64,000 nt of DNA from Sinomicrobium weinanense (GTDB lineage Bacteria > Bacteroidota > Bacteroidia > Flavobacteriales > Flavobacteriaceae): contig NZ_JAHKRR010000002.1 of NCBI RefSeq assembly GCF_018863395.1, positions 248,001 through 312,000 on the forward strand. Direction: 5' to 3'. Shown here in pieces: positions 16,556 through 25,766 of this stretch. The number at the start of each line of letters is the position of its first letter. Within the stretch, counting starts at the first letter, position 1. A program made the position numbers and the translations under genes. The notes under the pieces were generated by a model that was not told the origin of the DNA, did no database searches, and worked only from the letters and a program-made list of their open reading frames with translations.

Positions 16556-18865
16556 ATGAAACGCTATACCGTTACCCTGTCCCTCCTCTTTATTATAGGT
16601 ATCGTTTACTGGTCGTTCTACGACATTATGCCGCATACCTACACCAAGGAAAATGCCCCGGAAAACACCTTCTCGGCAGAAAGAGCACTGATCCTCGTCC
16701 GTGCCATGTCCCGACAACCGCATTATGTAGGCTCGCCGGCCCATAAGGAAGTGAGGGAATACCTCCTTTCGGAACTGAAAAAACTGGGACTGGAACCCGA
16801 AGTACAGGAAGGATATACCGCCGGTAACTGGGGTAACCTGAGCAAAGCCCGAAATATTCTCGCCCGGATAAAGGGAAGCGGGGACGGAAATGCCCTGATG
16901 TTGCTTTCTCATTACGACAGCAGCCCGCACTCTTCTTTCGGTGCCAGTGATGCCGCCAGTGGAGTGGCCACTATCCTGGAGGGAATACGCGCCTTTCTGC
17001 CTGAAAATAAAACCCCGGAAAACGACATCATCATCCTGTTTTCCGATGCGGAAGAACTGGGGCTCAACGGGGCAAGACTCTTTGTCAACCAGCATCCCTG
17101 GGCGAAGGATGTTAAACTCGTTCTGAACTTCGAGGCCAGGGGCAGTGGCGGGCCTGGTTTTATGCTGGTAGAGACCAATGGCGGAAATTCCGGGCTGATA
17201 CGGGAATTCACCAGGGCACAACCCCGATACCCGGTAAGCAATTCATTTATGTATAGCGTATATAAAATGCTGCCCAACGACACAGACCTCACTGTTTTTC
17301 GCGAAGACGGCAATATAGACGGTTTCAATTTTGCCTTTATCGATGATCATTACGACTATCACACAGCGCTGGACACAGAGCAGAGACTGGACCGTAATAC
17401 CCTGGAACACCAGGGCAGCTACCTTATGCCCCTGCTGCACTATTTCAGCAATGCTGATATTACCAACCTCAAAAGCGACGAGGATTACGTGTTTTTCGAC
17501 GGCCCGTTCACCTCGTTCATCTCCTATCCTTTTTCATGGATATGGCCCATGATGGGCATAGCGGCTGCGCTCTTCATTCTCCTCATCTTCTATGGCATCA
17601 GGAAAAAGAGCATTGTTCCGAAAGAAGTGTTCATCGGTATCATCCCTTTTGTTGTTTCTCTGCTTCTGTGCGGACTTATCGGGTATTACAGTTGGCCGGT
17701 TTTAAAAAAGGCCTATCCGGATTATGCCGATATCCTGCACGGATTTACCTATAACGGGTATTATTATATCGCAGCATTCACAGCCCTGAGCATTGCCATT
17801 TGTTTTTTTCTGTATCACAAATTCCACCATATCCGGCCGGTAAACCTGCTGATTTTTCCGGTTTTTCTATGGATCGTTATCTGTGGTTTACTGGGCGTTT
17901 ACCTGAAAGGGGCTTCCTTTTTCATCATCCCGGTATATGCGGCCCTGCTCTCGCTGCTGATACTTATCCGGCAGGAAAGGCCAAACCTGTTGCTCCAGGC
18001 CATACTGACCGTTCCCGCCATCTGGATATTCGCTCCTTTTATACAGATGTTTCCCATAGGACTCGGGCTAAAAATGATGATCGCCTCTACGCTCTTTACC
18101 GTGCTCCTGTTCGGGCTGTTACTCCCCGTGTTCGGGTTTTACAGACAACAACACAAACTGGCCCTGTTTGCCGGAGTACTCACCGTGGCATTACTGATAG
18201 CGGCCCATATCCAATCCGGATTTACCGAAAACAGCCCCAAACCAGACAGCCTGTTATACGTTCTCAACACGGACACAGGCAAAGCATCCTGGGCCACATA
18301 CGACCAGGTACCGGACGAATGGACCTCTGCCTATATCGGGCAGGACCCGCAAAAACCGGAAGACCTTTCCGCAACGACCATAGCCAGCAAATACAACACC
18401 GGTTTTTCCTATACGGCCGGGGCCACGGTAAAGCATATCCCACCTCCCCGGGTAGATATAGTGCACGACACTCTCAGGGGCACAGAACGGGAACTGGAAG
18501 TATGTATTACCCCGCAACGAAATGTCACCCGCCTGGAAGTGTTCTCCGATACGGAAAATATCATTTCCTGTAAAGTAAACGGCGTAGCACTTTCTCAAGA
18601 ATACCTCCGGAATCCCAAAAGAAAGGACCGGCTCTTTTCTCATTACATCACGGACAATGCCTATACCGAAATACTCCTTCGTATCCCGGCAGATGAAAAT
18701 CCGGAACTCACACTTTTCGAAGCCTCCAACGACCTGCTGGAAAACCCGCTGTTTACCGTTCCGCCCAGACCCAAAGACCGTATTCCCATGCCTTTTGTCC
18801 TCAACGATGCCATTGTCGTGAAAAAAACCGTTACTTTTGGAGAGGGTGAAAATGTGAGAAGGTGA
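16556..18865 (+). CDS. M28-family membrane metallopeptidase
   Basis: A 769-residue protein: an N-terminal anchor (about residues 5-24), an M28 aminopeptidase domain facing the periplasm (about 40-300), then about eight to nine transmembrane helices (about 320-560) and a soluble C-terminal domain. Zinc-site motifs are SHYDSSPHSSFGASDAASG near 120, FSDAEELGLNGA near 163 and YHTALDT near 265. This is similar in layout to Fxna/ERMP1-type peptidases. The last residues (GEGENVRR) and the stop codon are encoded by a GTGAGAAG repeat array, so the native C-terminus has probably been replaced. A TTG one codon upstream is a less likely start. Confidence 0.88.
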   Translation: MKRYTVTLSLLFIIGIVYWSFYDIMPHTYTKENAPENTFSAERALILVRAMSRQPHYVGSPAHKEVREYLLSELKKLGLEPEVQEGYTAGNWGNLSKARNILARIKGSGDGNALMLLSHYDSSPHSSFGASDAASGVATILEGIRAFLPENKTPENDIIILFSDAEELGLNGARLFVNQHPWAKDVKLVLNFEARGSGGPGFMLVETNGGNSGLIREFTRAQPRYPVSNSFMYSVYKMLPNDTDLTVFREDGNIDGFNFAFIDDHYDYHTALDTEQRLDRNTLEHQGSYLMPLLHYFSNADITNLKSDEDYVFFDGPFTSFISYPFSWIWPMMGIAAALFILLIFYGIRKKSIVPKEVFIGIIPFVVSLLLCGLIGYYSWPVLKKAYPDYADILHGFTYNGYYYIAAFTALSIAICFFLYHKFHHIRPVNLLIFPVFLWIVICGLLGVYLKGASFFIIPVYAALLSLLILIRQERPNLLLQAILTVPAIWIFAPFIQMFPIGLGLKMMIASTLFTVLLFGLLLPVFGFYRQQHKLALFAGVLTVALLIAAHIQSGFTENSPKPDSLLYVLNTDTGKASWATYDQVPDEWTSAYIGQDPQKPEDLSATTIASKYNTGFSYTAGATVKHIPPPRVDIVHDTLRGTERELEVCITPQRNVTRLEVFSDTENIISCKVNGVALSQEYLRNPKRKDRLFSHYITDNAYTEILLRIPADENPELTLFEASNDLLENPLFTVPPRPKDRIPMPFVLNDAIVVKKTVTFGEGENVRR

Positions 18866-18938
18866 GAAGGTGAGAGATTGGTATACAGTATTTCTACTTT
18901 CTCTCACTTTCTCACCTTCTCACATTCTCACTTTCTAA
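18838..18938. repeat. Inverted 8-mer array overlapping the peptidase 3' end
   Basis: GTGAGAAG-type units on the left, a core TGGTATACAGTATTTCTACT, and CTTTCTCA-type units on the right. The core is the reverse complement of that at 15801-15823, with a few differences. The left arm encodes the last eight residues and stop codon of the M28 peptidase. The right arm ends about 15 bases before the next start codon. Confidence 0.85.
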
Positions 18939-18953
18939 AAAAAGTCTATTCAA

Positions 18954-19751
18954 ATGAAAATAGCTATTCTGGGCTGTGGATGGCTGGGATTTCCCCTGGC
19001 CAAAGCGTTGATCAAACACGGATATCAGGTACACGGTTCCACCACTTCACCGGGTAAAACCGAAGAACTTGCCTCCGCAGGTATCCGGCCTTTCCTGGTC
19101 CGGCTCGGTGAGGGTGGCATTGAAGGTAATATGAAGTCCTTCCTCAAAAATATGGAAACCGTTATTGTAAATATTCCTCCGAAATTGAGGGGCACAACCC
19201 CGGAAAGTTTTGTAAAGAAAACAGAACACCTCATCCCTGTCCTGGAAAATTCCGGCATACGCCATGTGCTCTTTATCAGCAGCACCGCCATTTATCCGGA
19301 TGATAATTCCACGATCACAGAAGAAACCCTGCCCAGGCCCGAAACAGAAAGCGGAAAACAGTTGCTCGCCTCCGAAACCCTTTTACAGTCCTGCCCCGCA
19401 TTCAGGACCACTATACTCCGTTTTGGCGGACTTATAGGACCTGACAGACACCCCGTGCATCACCTGGCCGGAAAGAAAGGGTTGAAGAACCCGGATGCTC
19501 CTGTAAACCTCATCCACCTGGACGACTGCATACGCATTATCCCGGAGATCATACGGCAGCAGAAATGGGGAAAAGTATACAATGCCGTCTTCCCATCCCA
19601 CCCCAAAAGAAAAGTATATTACACCGAAAAAGCAGGCGAACTGGGACTGGTTCCGCCTCAATTCGTTGCACTTTCCGGTTCGAAGGGAAAAATCATTTCC
19701 CCGGAAAAACTCAGGAAAGAACTGGGATATACGTTCAAAGGCTTTATTTAA
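18954..19751 (+). CDS. NAD(P)-dependent epimerase/dehydratase-like SDR
   Basis: A 265-residue Rossmann-fold protein of the extended SDR class, similar to YeeZ-type oxidoreductases. The dinucleotide motif is GCGWLGFPLA at residues 7-16. FISSTAIYPD near 104 occupies the place of the catalytic Ser/Tyr region, but a classical YxxxK is not evident. HPVHHLAGKKG near 165 and the substrate-side LIHLDDCIRII motif follow. The substrate is unknown. It starts 16 bases after an 8-mer array and ends at another one. Confidence 0.8.
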   Translation: MKIAILGCGWLGFPLAKALIKHGYQVHGSTTSPGKTEELASAGIRPFLVRLGEGGIEGNMKSFLKNMETVIVNIPPKLRGTTPESFVKKTEHLIPVLENSGIRHVLFISSTAIYPDDNSTITEETLPRPETESGKQLLASETLLQSCPAFRTTILRFGGLIGPDRHPVHHLAGKKGLKNPDAPVNLIHLDDCIRIIPEIIRQQKWGKVYNAVFPSHPKRKVYYTEKAGELGLVPPQFVALSGSKGKIISPEKLRKELGYTFKGFI

Positions 19752-19756
19752 GTCTG

Positions 19757-19814
19757 TCCCCGTATCCCCAAACACCCGAAAACCCGAATACCGGGATACC
19801 CGGAAACCGGTTCC
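19757..19814. repeat. Degenerate CCCGAAAA-type 8-mer array
   Basis: Seven consecutive 8-base units: CCCGTATC, CCCAAACA, CCCGAAAA, CCCGAATA, CCGGGATA, CCCGGAAA, CCGGTTCC. It starts five bases after the SDR stop codon. No separate core is visible; the last two units are self-complementary. Confidence 0.75.
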
Positions 19815-19894
19815 ATTATTTAAAGTTAATTATACCATTTCTAATCCTAATTTTTTTTAGTTTTGAAAACCTTAAAAAAATACGTTCGAATAAA

Positions 19895-20596
19895 ATGAAG
19901 AAATTTTTAATTCTGGCCATCTTCTCATCGGTGTTAACGGTGAACGGGCAAAGCGACCTTAAAAAGCACTACGAAGCATTCTACAAGCAAATGAGAACCC
20001 AGGGCGATATAAACGGTGCCATCAATGCACTTACACACCTGTATGTTATAGAGCCTTCTGCAGCCCGGAAAGATACGCTGGCTTATTTATATGCCAATTC
20101 AGGGCAATATATCCAGGCTGTAAACCTGCTGGGAACGGAAAAAGATGCTTCCGCCTCGGATATGGCAGTAGACGTCAAGGCCATTTCACTCAAATCCCTC
20201 GATCAGCCGCAACTGGCCGTACAACAATATGAGATCCTGTTCGACAGAAAACCGGATGCCCACCTTGCCTATGAGCTGGCAAACCTCAACCTTCAGATAG
20301 GGAAACTGGATGAAGCCAAAAAAAACATAGCTTACGGGCTTGAAAACGCCACAGACGAAATGAAAGTGCCTTTTTACGAAAGTAAACCTCCCTATGAAGT
20401 ACCCCTGAAGGCTGCACTGACCTACGAAAAAGGCCTGCTTACCTATAACGAGGACAAAAGCAGGATAGACGAGGCCATACAACTCATCGACCAGGCCATA
20501 GTACTGGCTCCGAATTTTAACCTGGCCAAACAGATCAAACAGGCGCTTAACAATCAAAAGAAAAAAGGCGGGGAGAAAAAAGAAGAAGAAAAATAA
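19895..20596 (+). CDS. Exported tetratricopeptide-repeat protein
   Basis: A 233-residue protein with a signal peptide (MKKFLILAIFSSVLTVNGQ) and about four TPR-like helical hairpins (for example near residues 40-70 and 100-130), ending in a very basic/acidic Lys-Glu-rich tail (KKKGGEKKEEEK). TPRs mediate protein contacts; this one acts in the periplasm or at the outer membrane. I use the ATG at 19895, since the open frame upstream is the repeat array and the 3' end of the SDR gene in another frame. No partner is indicated by the neighbours. Confidence 0.8.
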   Translation: MKKFLILAIFSSVLTVNGQSDLKKHYEAFYKQMRTQGDINGAINALTHLYVIEPSAARKDTLAYLYANSGQYIQAVNLLGTEKDASASDMAVDVKAISLKSLDQPQLAVQQYEILFDRKPDAHLAYELANLNLQIGKLDEAKKNIAYGLENATDEMKVPFYESKPPYEVPLKAALTYEKGLLTYNEDKSRIDEAIQLIDQAIVLAPNFNLAKQIKQALNNQKKKGGEKKEEEK

Positions 20597-20752
20597 GGTC
20601 GTATTGCTCCCGTCTTTGCCTCTCCTGCTCCCGGGGCACAAAGGGAGAGGATCGTTTTAAGCTCTGAGAGTTTCTTCTCCCGGCAGGATCATCAACCGGA
20701 TTGCATAATAGTTTTTGCCGGTTGTACGTTATTAAAAAGAACCTGAGGTAAA

Positions 20753-23200
20753 ATGGAATGTATCCGAATGAGACCAAAAACCGTTTTTTTACTACTTTTC
20801 CTCGTATTGGTTAGTTGTACCACCCCGAAGAAAACAAATTCCGATCTCATTTCCCGTATCCCCGAAAACGCTTCGGTCATTGTTAAGATCCCCAACCCGC
20901 AGGCTTTTTTTAACGCATTAAAGAACAACACTTTCTTACAGGAGAACGCCCTGCTCCCTCCCGCACTGTCCCGGAAACTGGAAGCCCTGCGATTCCTGGA
21001 CAAAAAAAGCGAAGCCCTGCTTTGTGTGATCCGCACTTCCGACAGCCTTTACGATTTTACATATATCTCCCGGGATGTGGAGAACTACACCACACTCGAC
21101 TCTTTAAAAGATGGTGATACGAAAAACTCGTCGCTTAACAAAACTGCCATAAAACAGTTCTCTTCCGGAAAACACAAACTCTTTAACACAGTGGTAGACA
21201 GTATGTTCATATCCTCTTCCTCCGAACCGCTTATAGAAGAGAGCATCCTTGGAAAAAGCGAGGTAGGCAGGGAAAATTTCAGAAAAATATTTGCCCTGGC
21301 CGATAAAGACAAGCAGGCATCCGTATTTTTGCGCAACCATCCGTTCCATCCCGAAGACATTACCCGTACCGACAGTACTACGGCCCGAAAGCGGAATGCC
21401 GCTCAGCAGGACCACTGGACCATGTTCGACTTATCACTGTCTCCCGGCGAGTTGCTCCTTAGCGGTATAATACCAAACACGGATTCCCTGCCCGCAAACA
21501 CTTCGGCACAAATCGCCGAGAGAAAAACGATCGGGATCACCCCGGTTAATGCCCGGGGGGTACTTTCCTTTACTCCTGCTGATTTCAGCCGGGGAGACTC
21601 GCTGTCCGTATCCCCTGTGGGAGACCTTCTCGCATCTACCGACGAAGTAGGGATCATCTTCGGGGAAAAATACGATGCCGTGGTGTTTCACACTTTTGAT
21701 GCCGGTGTCGCGGAAAAGGCATTTTCTTCTTCTGCCGTGCTGAACACTACATTCAGGGACCACAACATTTACCAGATCGATCCCGTAGGCCCCTTTTCGC
21801 AAACCCTGCCTCCCTTTGGGGAAGGAAAAGAACTGATGTTCTACACCGCGATAGAAAACCATATTGTCCTGGCCCATACCGTCGATGCACTTACGGATCT
21901 TATCGTACAATACCAAAGCAAGTCTACCTTGAACAAGCGCACTTCATATACAAAGATCGCAGAGGAACTCCCGGATGTTTCTTCTTTACTGGCCGTAGGG
22001 ATGACTCCCGGGTTTAAGGAATTATTCCTGAAAAAACTATTCTCCGGCTACGGCAAAGACCTTTCCTTTTCGGTTTCAGACAATTTTCCGTATATGATCG
22101 TTCAGGGAGTCGCAGACCGTAATTACACTCATACCAACATCCTGCTCCGGAAACCCGGCTCCCGGAGATCGGCTTCGGGCATTTCCCAGAAATTCAATAT
22201 TGCCCTCGATGCCGATGTGGCGATCCCCCCGCAACTGGTTACCAATCACCAGAACAAACAAAAGGAAGTCGTTGTGCAGGATGTAGAGCACAACCTCTAC
22301 CTGATCTCCCGCGATGGAAAAGTCCTCTGGAAAAAGAAGTTGAACGGTAGGATCATAGGCCGGATAGCCCAGGTAGACATTTTCAGGAACGGAAGGCTAC
22401 AACTGGCCTTTACCCTTTCCGACGGCCTTTATATTGTGGACAGGAATGGAAAAGACGTATCTCCCTTTCCGGTGAAGGTAAAAAGCCCCATTACCAAAGG
22501 TCTGGCCGTGTTTGACTATGACAAGAACAAAAAGTACCGGTTTTTCATCACTCAAAACAACATTATAGTCCCGTTCAATGCCCAGGGAAAACGGGTTAAA
22601 GGATTTGACTTCAAGGGCACTCAAAGCCCCATTATCAACCCTCCCGAGCACATCAGGACAGGTTCCCGCGATTATATTGCCGTCCAGGAAGAGAACGGCA
22701 ACCTGCACCTTTTGCACCGTACAGGGAAAAAGAGGGTCAATGTCAAAGGGAAGATTGACTTTTCCGGAAACAAACTGTTCTTTTACAATGGCAAATTCAC
22801 CACCTCCAACAGCTCCGGCGACCTCGTTCAGGTAGACAAACAGGGCAGGCTCAACAAAAGACAACTCGGTCTCGCCAAAGACCATCACATCGACGCTACT
22901 TCCAGGACACTGGCCACACTCTCCGACAATATCCTCACCATAAAACAAAACAAATACGAACTCGATTACGGCATTTATACCCAGCCGGAGATCTTCTATA
23001 TTCACGATAAGATCTATGTGTCGGTAACAGATATACAGACCAAAAAGGTATATCTTTTTGACAGCAACGCCCTCCTGCTGGGCCATTTTCCGGTATACGG
23101 GACCTCCGCCATAGACCTGGCGGACCTGGACGGCAGAAGAAACCTCGGATTTGTAACCCAGGGGGAAAAGGATAAAGTCGTATTGTATGAAATTAAATAG
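20753..23200 (+). CDS. Large lipoprotein of unknown function
   Basis: An 815-residue protein with lipobox LVLVSCTT (Cys near residue 22). The first half (about 40-480) is a mixed alpha/beta region opening with RIPENASVIVKI. The second half (about 500-815) has repeated strands such as VEHNLYLISRDGKVLWKKKL and LYIVDRNGKDVSPFPVKV, typical of PQQ/WD-like beta-propeller blades. A GAGG motif six bases before the ATG supports this start; a second ATG lies five codons later. I recognise a lineage-typical gene but no biochemical function. It is followed by a 7-mer array and an esterase gene. Confidence 0.8.
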   Translation: MECIRMRPKTVFLLLFLVLVSCTTPKKTNSDLISRIPENASVIVKIPNPQAFFNALKNNTFLQENALLPPALSRKLEALRFLDKKSEALLCVIRTSDSLYDFTYISRDVENYTTLDSLKDGDTKNSSLNKTAIKQFSSGKHKLFNTVVDSMFISSSSEPLIEESILGKSEVGRENFRKIFALADKDKQASVFLRNHPFHPEDITRTDSTTARKRNAAQQDHWTMFDLSLSPGELLLSGIIPNTDSLPANTSAQIAERKTIGITPVNARGVLSFTPADFSRGDSLSVSPVGDLLASTDEVGIIFGEKYDAVVFHTFDAGVAEKAFSSSAVLNTTFRDHNIYQIDPVGPFSQTLPPFGEGKELMFYTAIENHIVLAHTVDALTDLIVQYQSKSTLNKRTSYTKIAEELPDVSSLLAVGMTPGFKELFLKKLFSGYGKDLSFSVSDNFPYMIVQGVADRNYTHTNILLRKPGSRRSASGISQKFNIALDADVAIPPQLVTNHQNKQKEVVVQDVEHNLYLISRDGKVLWKKKLNGRIIGRIAQVDIFRNGRLQLAFTLSDGLYIVDRNGKDVSPFPVKVKSPITKGLAVFDYDKNKKYRFFITQNNIIVPFNAQGKRVKGFDFKGTQSPIINPPEHIRTGSRDYIAVQEENGNLHLLHRTGKKRVNVKGKIDFSGNKLFFYNGKFTTSNSSGDLVQVDKQGRLNKRQLGLAKDHHIDATSRTLATLSDNILTIKQNKYELDYGIYTQPEIFYIHDKIYVSVTDIQTKKVYLFDSNALLLGHFPVYGTSAIDLADLDGRRNLGFVTQGEKDKVVLYEIK

Positions 23201-23275
23201 GGGTTGCCGGTTGCGAGTTCGCCAGTTCTTTTACTACTTAGCGACTTGTAACCTGCAACCTGTAACTTTAAAACC
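23201..23275. repeat. Inverted 7-mer array between lipoprotein and esterase genes
   Basis: Left units GGTTGCC, GGTTGCG, AGTTCGC; core around TCTTTTACTACTTAGCG; right units ACTTGTA, ACCTGCA, ACCTGTA, ACTTTAA. It starts right after the upstream stop codon and ends at the ATG of the next gene, so it fills the gap. The right arm resembles the end of the array at 62228-62342. Confidence 0.8.
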
Positions 23276-24046
23276 ATGGAACAACTATACTCCAAAATAC
23301 TCGGACAGGGAAAGCCCCTTATCATCCTTCACGGATTCCTCGGAATGTCAGACAACTGGAAAACCCTGGGGAACCAATACGCTCAAAACGGTTTTGAAGT
23401 ACACCTCATCGATCAGCGAAACCACGGAAGGAGCTTTCATTCCGATGCGTTCTCTTATGAACTCATGGTAGAAGACCTGCACCGGTATTGCCGGGAACAT
23501 CAATTAAACCAAATAGATCTTATCGGGCATTCCATGGGAGGAAAAACCGCCATGCTGTTTGCCACCACCTACCCGGAAATGGTAGAAAAACTTATTGTTG
23601 CCGATATTTCTCCGAAGTATTATCCCGTACACCACCAAACCATACTCAACGGCCTGCTTTCTATCGATTTTAATGTGACTAAAAGTCGTAAAGAAGCCGA
23701 TGAACAACTCTCCAGATATATCCCCGAGCTCGGGATACGCCAGTTCCTGCTCAAAAATATTTACTGGAAAGACAAAGAAGAACTGGCCTTCCGCTTTAAC
23801 CTTACGGCACTCAATGACAATATCGAAGAAGTAGGCAAAGCACTTCCCGAAGATGCTGTCTTTAATAAAGAAACACTTTTCGTAAAGGGCGGCAAATCCG
23901 AATACATCACTCCACAGGACGAACCGCTCATTAAAAAACACTTTCCCGAAGCCGCTGTATCTACCATAGACAATGCGGGCCATTGGGTACAGGCAGAAAG
24001 CCCAAAAATGTTCTTCGAAACCACACTTCAATTCCTGAAATGTTAA
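23276..24046 (+). CDS. Alpha/beta-fold hydrolase (YbfF-like esterase)
   Basis: A 256-residue cytoplasmic esterase. The oxyanion-region HGFLGMSDNW is at residues 19-28. The nucleophile elbow GHSMGG is near 84. The catalytic His is in DNAGHWVQAE near 238, with an acidic residue between. The length and the early DQRNHGRS motif match YbfF-type thioesterases/esterases. The natural substrate is not known. The start codon lies directly at the edge of a 7-mer array. Confidence 0.87.
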   Translation: MEQLYSKILGQGKPLIILHGFLGMSDNWKTLGNQYAQNGFEVHLIDQRNHGRSFHSDAFSYELMVEDLHRYCREHQLNQIDLIGHSMGGKTAMLFATTYPEMVEKLIVADISPKYYPVHHQTILNGLLSIDFNVTKSRKEADEQLSRYIPELGIRQFLLKNIYWKDKEELAFRFNLTALNDNIEEVGKALPEDAVFNKETLFVKGGKSEYITPQDEPLIKKHFPEAAVSTIDNAGHWVQAESPKMFFETTLQFLKC

Positions 24047-24380
24047 ATTTTAAGTCAAAAATACTATGCATGCATAATTTTTTGCTTTAAAAATTGCATA
24101 TTTCATATTTTATCATAATTTTTGCTTATATCCCGGAATGACTAAAGGCCTGTATATGCTTTTACCTCATTCCCTATGTAAAATACAGGTGATATTTACC
24201 AGGACCTTCGGATGCAGAACCGGTGGAAACACAACACAGGTATCTACGCGGCAACCGAAAGCGATCGGAAAACTCCCCTACCGATGGGTACCGGGCCTGT
24301 ACAATTTTAATGATTTAACAAGTAATATCGCATAAACTCTTAAATATCCGGACAACAAAAACAAAAAACAGAAATAGACA
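24047..24380. other. 334-base intergenic region, nothing recognised
   Basis: The first 70 bases are AT-rich, with a palindromic ATGCATGCAT; the rest has normal base composition. One 65-codon frame is present, but it has no start context, homology signature or plausible composition. The promoter of the FadL gene is presumably here, but I see no exact TAnnTTTG box. Confidence 0.3.
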
Positions 24381-25628
24381 ATGATGAAAAAAACTTACAT
24401 TTTAGCAGTTGCGGTACTCATAACCACCTTCTCCTATGCCGGTGGTTACCGTGTTGCCTTACAGGGGCAGAAACAGCTTGCCATGGGGCATGCGGGCGTA
24501 GCGGTCATCAACAGTGCGGAATCAGTGTTCTTCAATCCCGGCGGTATAGCATTCCTGGACAAAAAGATCACCATAAGTGTGGGGGTAAGCCCCGTTTTTG
24601 CCAATATCAGCTTTCAAAACAGCGAATTTGGATGGAGTACGGAAGCAGATAACCCGGTAGCTACACCGTTTAATGTATATGCCGCCTACAAGATCAACGA
24701 CTGGATGAGTGCTGGTATCGGCGTTTACACCCCTTACGGTAGCGGCGTGGAATATCCCGGGGATTGGGAAGGGTCTCATCTCGTTAATAAAATAGAACTG
24801 TCATCCATATACATCCAGCCTACCTTCTCCTTTAAAATAAATGATAAACTGAGTATTGGAGGCGGTCCCATAATCGCTATCGGAAGTGTCAACTTCAACA
24901 GGAACATTAACCGGTCCATGAGCAATGCTGCCGGCGAAAGGGCCAATGTTACCATAGACGACAGCGGTGTTACTGCCTGGGGCTATTCCCTGGGAATGGC
25001 ATTCCGCCCCACCGATAAACTCACTCTCGGGCTCACTTATAAATCCGAGATGAAAATGAAAGCCAAAAACGGGGAAGCCGAATTCCGGAACCTTCCGGGC
25101 ACAGCACCCGGTAACTTTGACAATGTAACCTTCAATGCCACCCTGCCCCTTCCGGCCGAGCTCGCCGTGGGAGCCTCCTATATGATCAATGACAAATGGC
25201 TTGTGGCATTCGACTACAACAGGGTATACTGGGATGCTTATGAGTCCCTGGATGTTTACTTCAGTAATGGTCAGGCTTCGCACAATCCCCGGAATTACAA
25301 GAATTCTTCCGTATACCGGTTCGGGCTGCAGTACATCGCCAGCGGGCGCTTTACACTCCGTGGAGGATATTATTACGACGAATCCCCCGTACAGGCCGGG
25401 TATTTTGCCCCGGAAACCCCGCGTAACGACTCCAATAACTTTACGGGAGGGCTTACCTTCAATATATCGGAAAGGTTTGCCATAGATGCGGCCTTCCTCT
25501 TTGTTCATTTTGACGAAGTGGATGCCTCCTATGACCACTACCAGGAGAACGGGCAGAATGTTTCCTTTGGCGGGACCTATAAGAACAATGCCTTTGTCCC
25601 CAGCCTGGGAGTATCGTATGCCTTTTAA
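24381..25628 (+). CDS. OmpP1/FadL-family outer-membrane transporter
   Basis: A 415-residue outer-membrane barrel that takes up hydrophobic compounds such as long-chain fatty acids. It has a signal peptide (about 1-21). The mature N-terminal part carries the FadL hatch-region features (QGQKQLAMGHAGVA, and FFNPGGIAFL near 50 corresponding to the NPA signature). About 14 strands follow, and the protein ends with an aromatic residue (SYAF). It is followed by a GDSL-type lipase lipoprotein, which suggests a lipid hydrolysis and uptake pair. Start is the first of two adjacent ATGs. Confidence 0.9.
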   Translation: MMKKTYILAVAVLITTFSYAGGYRVALQGQKQLAMGHAGVAVINSAESVFFNPGGIAFLDKKITISVGVSPVFANISFQNSEFGWSTEADNPVATPFNVYAAYKINDWMSAGIGVYTPYGSGVEYPGDWEGSHLVNKIELSSIYIQPTFSFKINDKLSIGGGPIIAIGSVNFNRNINRSMSNAAGERANVTIDDSGVTAWGYSLGMAFRPTDKLTLGLTYKSEMKMKAKNGEAEFRNLPGTAPGNFDNVTFNATLPLPAELAVGASYMINDKWLVAFDYNRVYWDAYESLDVYFSNGQASHNPRNYKNSSVYRFGLQYIASGRFTLRGGYYYDESPVQAGYFAPETPRNDSNNFTGGLTFNISERFAIDAAFLFVHFDEVDASYDHYQENGQNVSFGGTYKNNAFVPSLGVSYAF

Positions 25629-25648
25629 TCCGATTTGCGAACCGTATA

Positions 25649-25745
25649 CATGAAAAACAGATGCAAGACGATAAGATGAAAGACATAAGACACAGAAGCT
25701 ACATCGGCCATCCTATGTCTTATACCCTGAAATCCTGAGTCTAAC
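25649..25745. repeat. Degenerate 8-mer array with AAGACATA-type units
   Basis: Units on the left include AGATGCAA, GACGATAA, GATGAAAG and ACATAAGA. The right arm is around TATGTCTTAT and AATCCTGAGTCT, partly complementary. The short core is CTACATCGGCCATC. It lies between the FadL and lipase genes. Confidence 0.6.
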
Positions 25746-25766
25746 CATCACAAAATATAGCGTATC

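Noticed and set aside
19565-19894. Upstream extension of the TPR protein
   Set aside because: The region is the 3' end of the SDR gene in another frame plus an 8-mer array; a normal signal peptide starts at 19895.
24138-24335. 65-codon open frame between the esterase and FadL genes
   Set aside because: No domain, signal peptide or convincing translation start; amino-acid composition looks like translated non-coding DNA.
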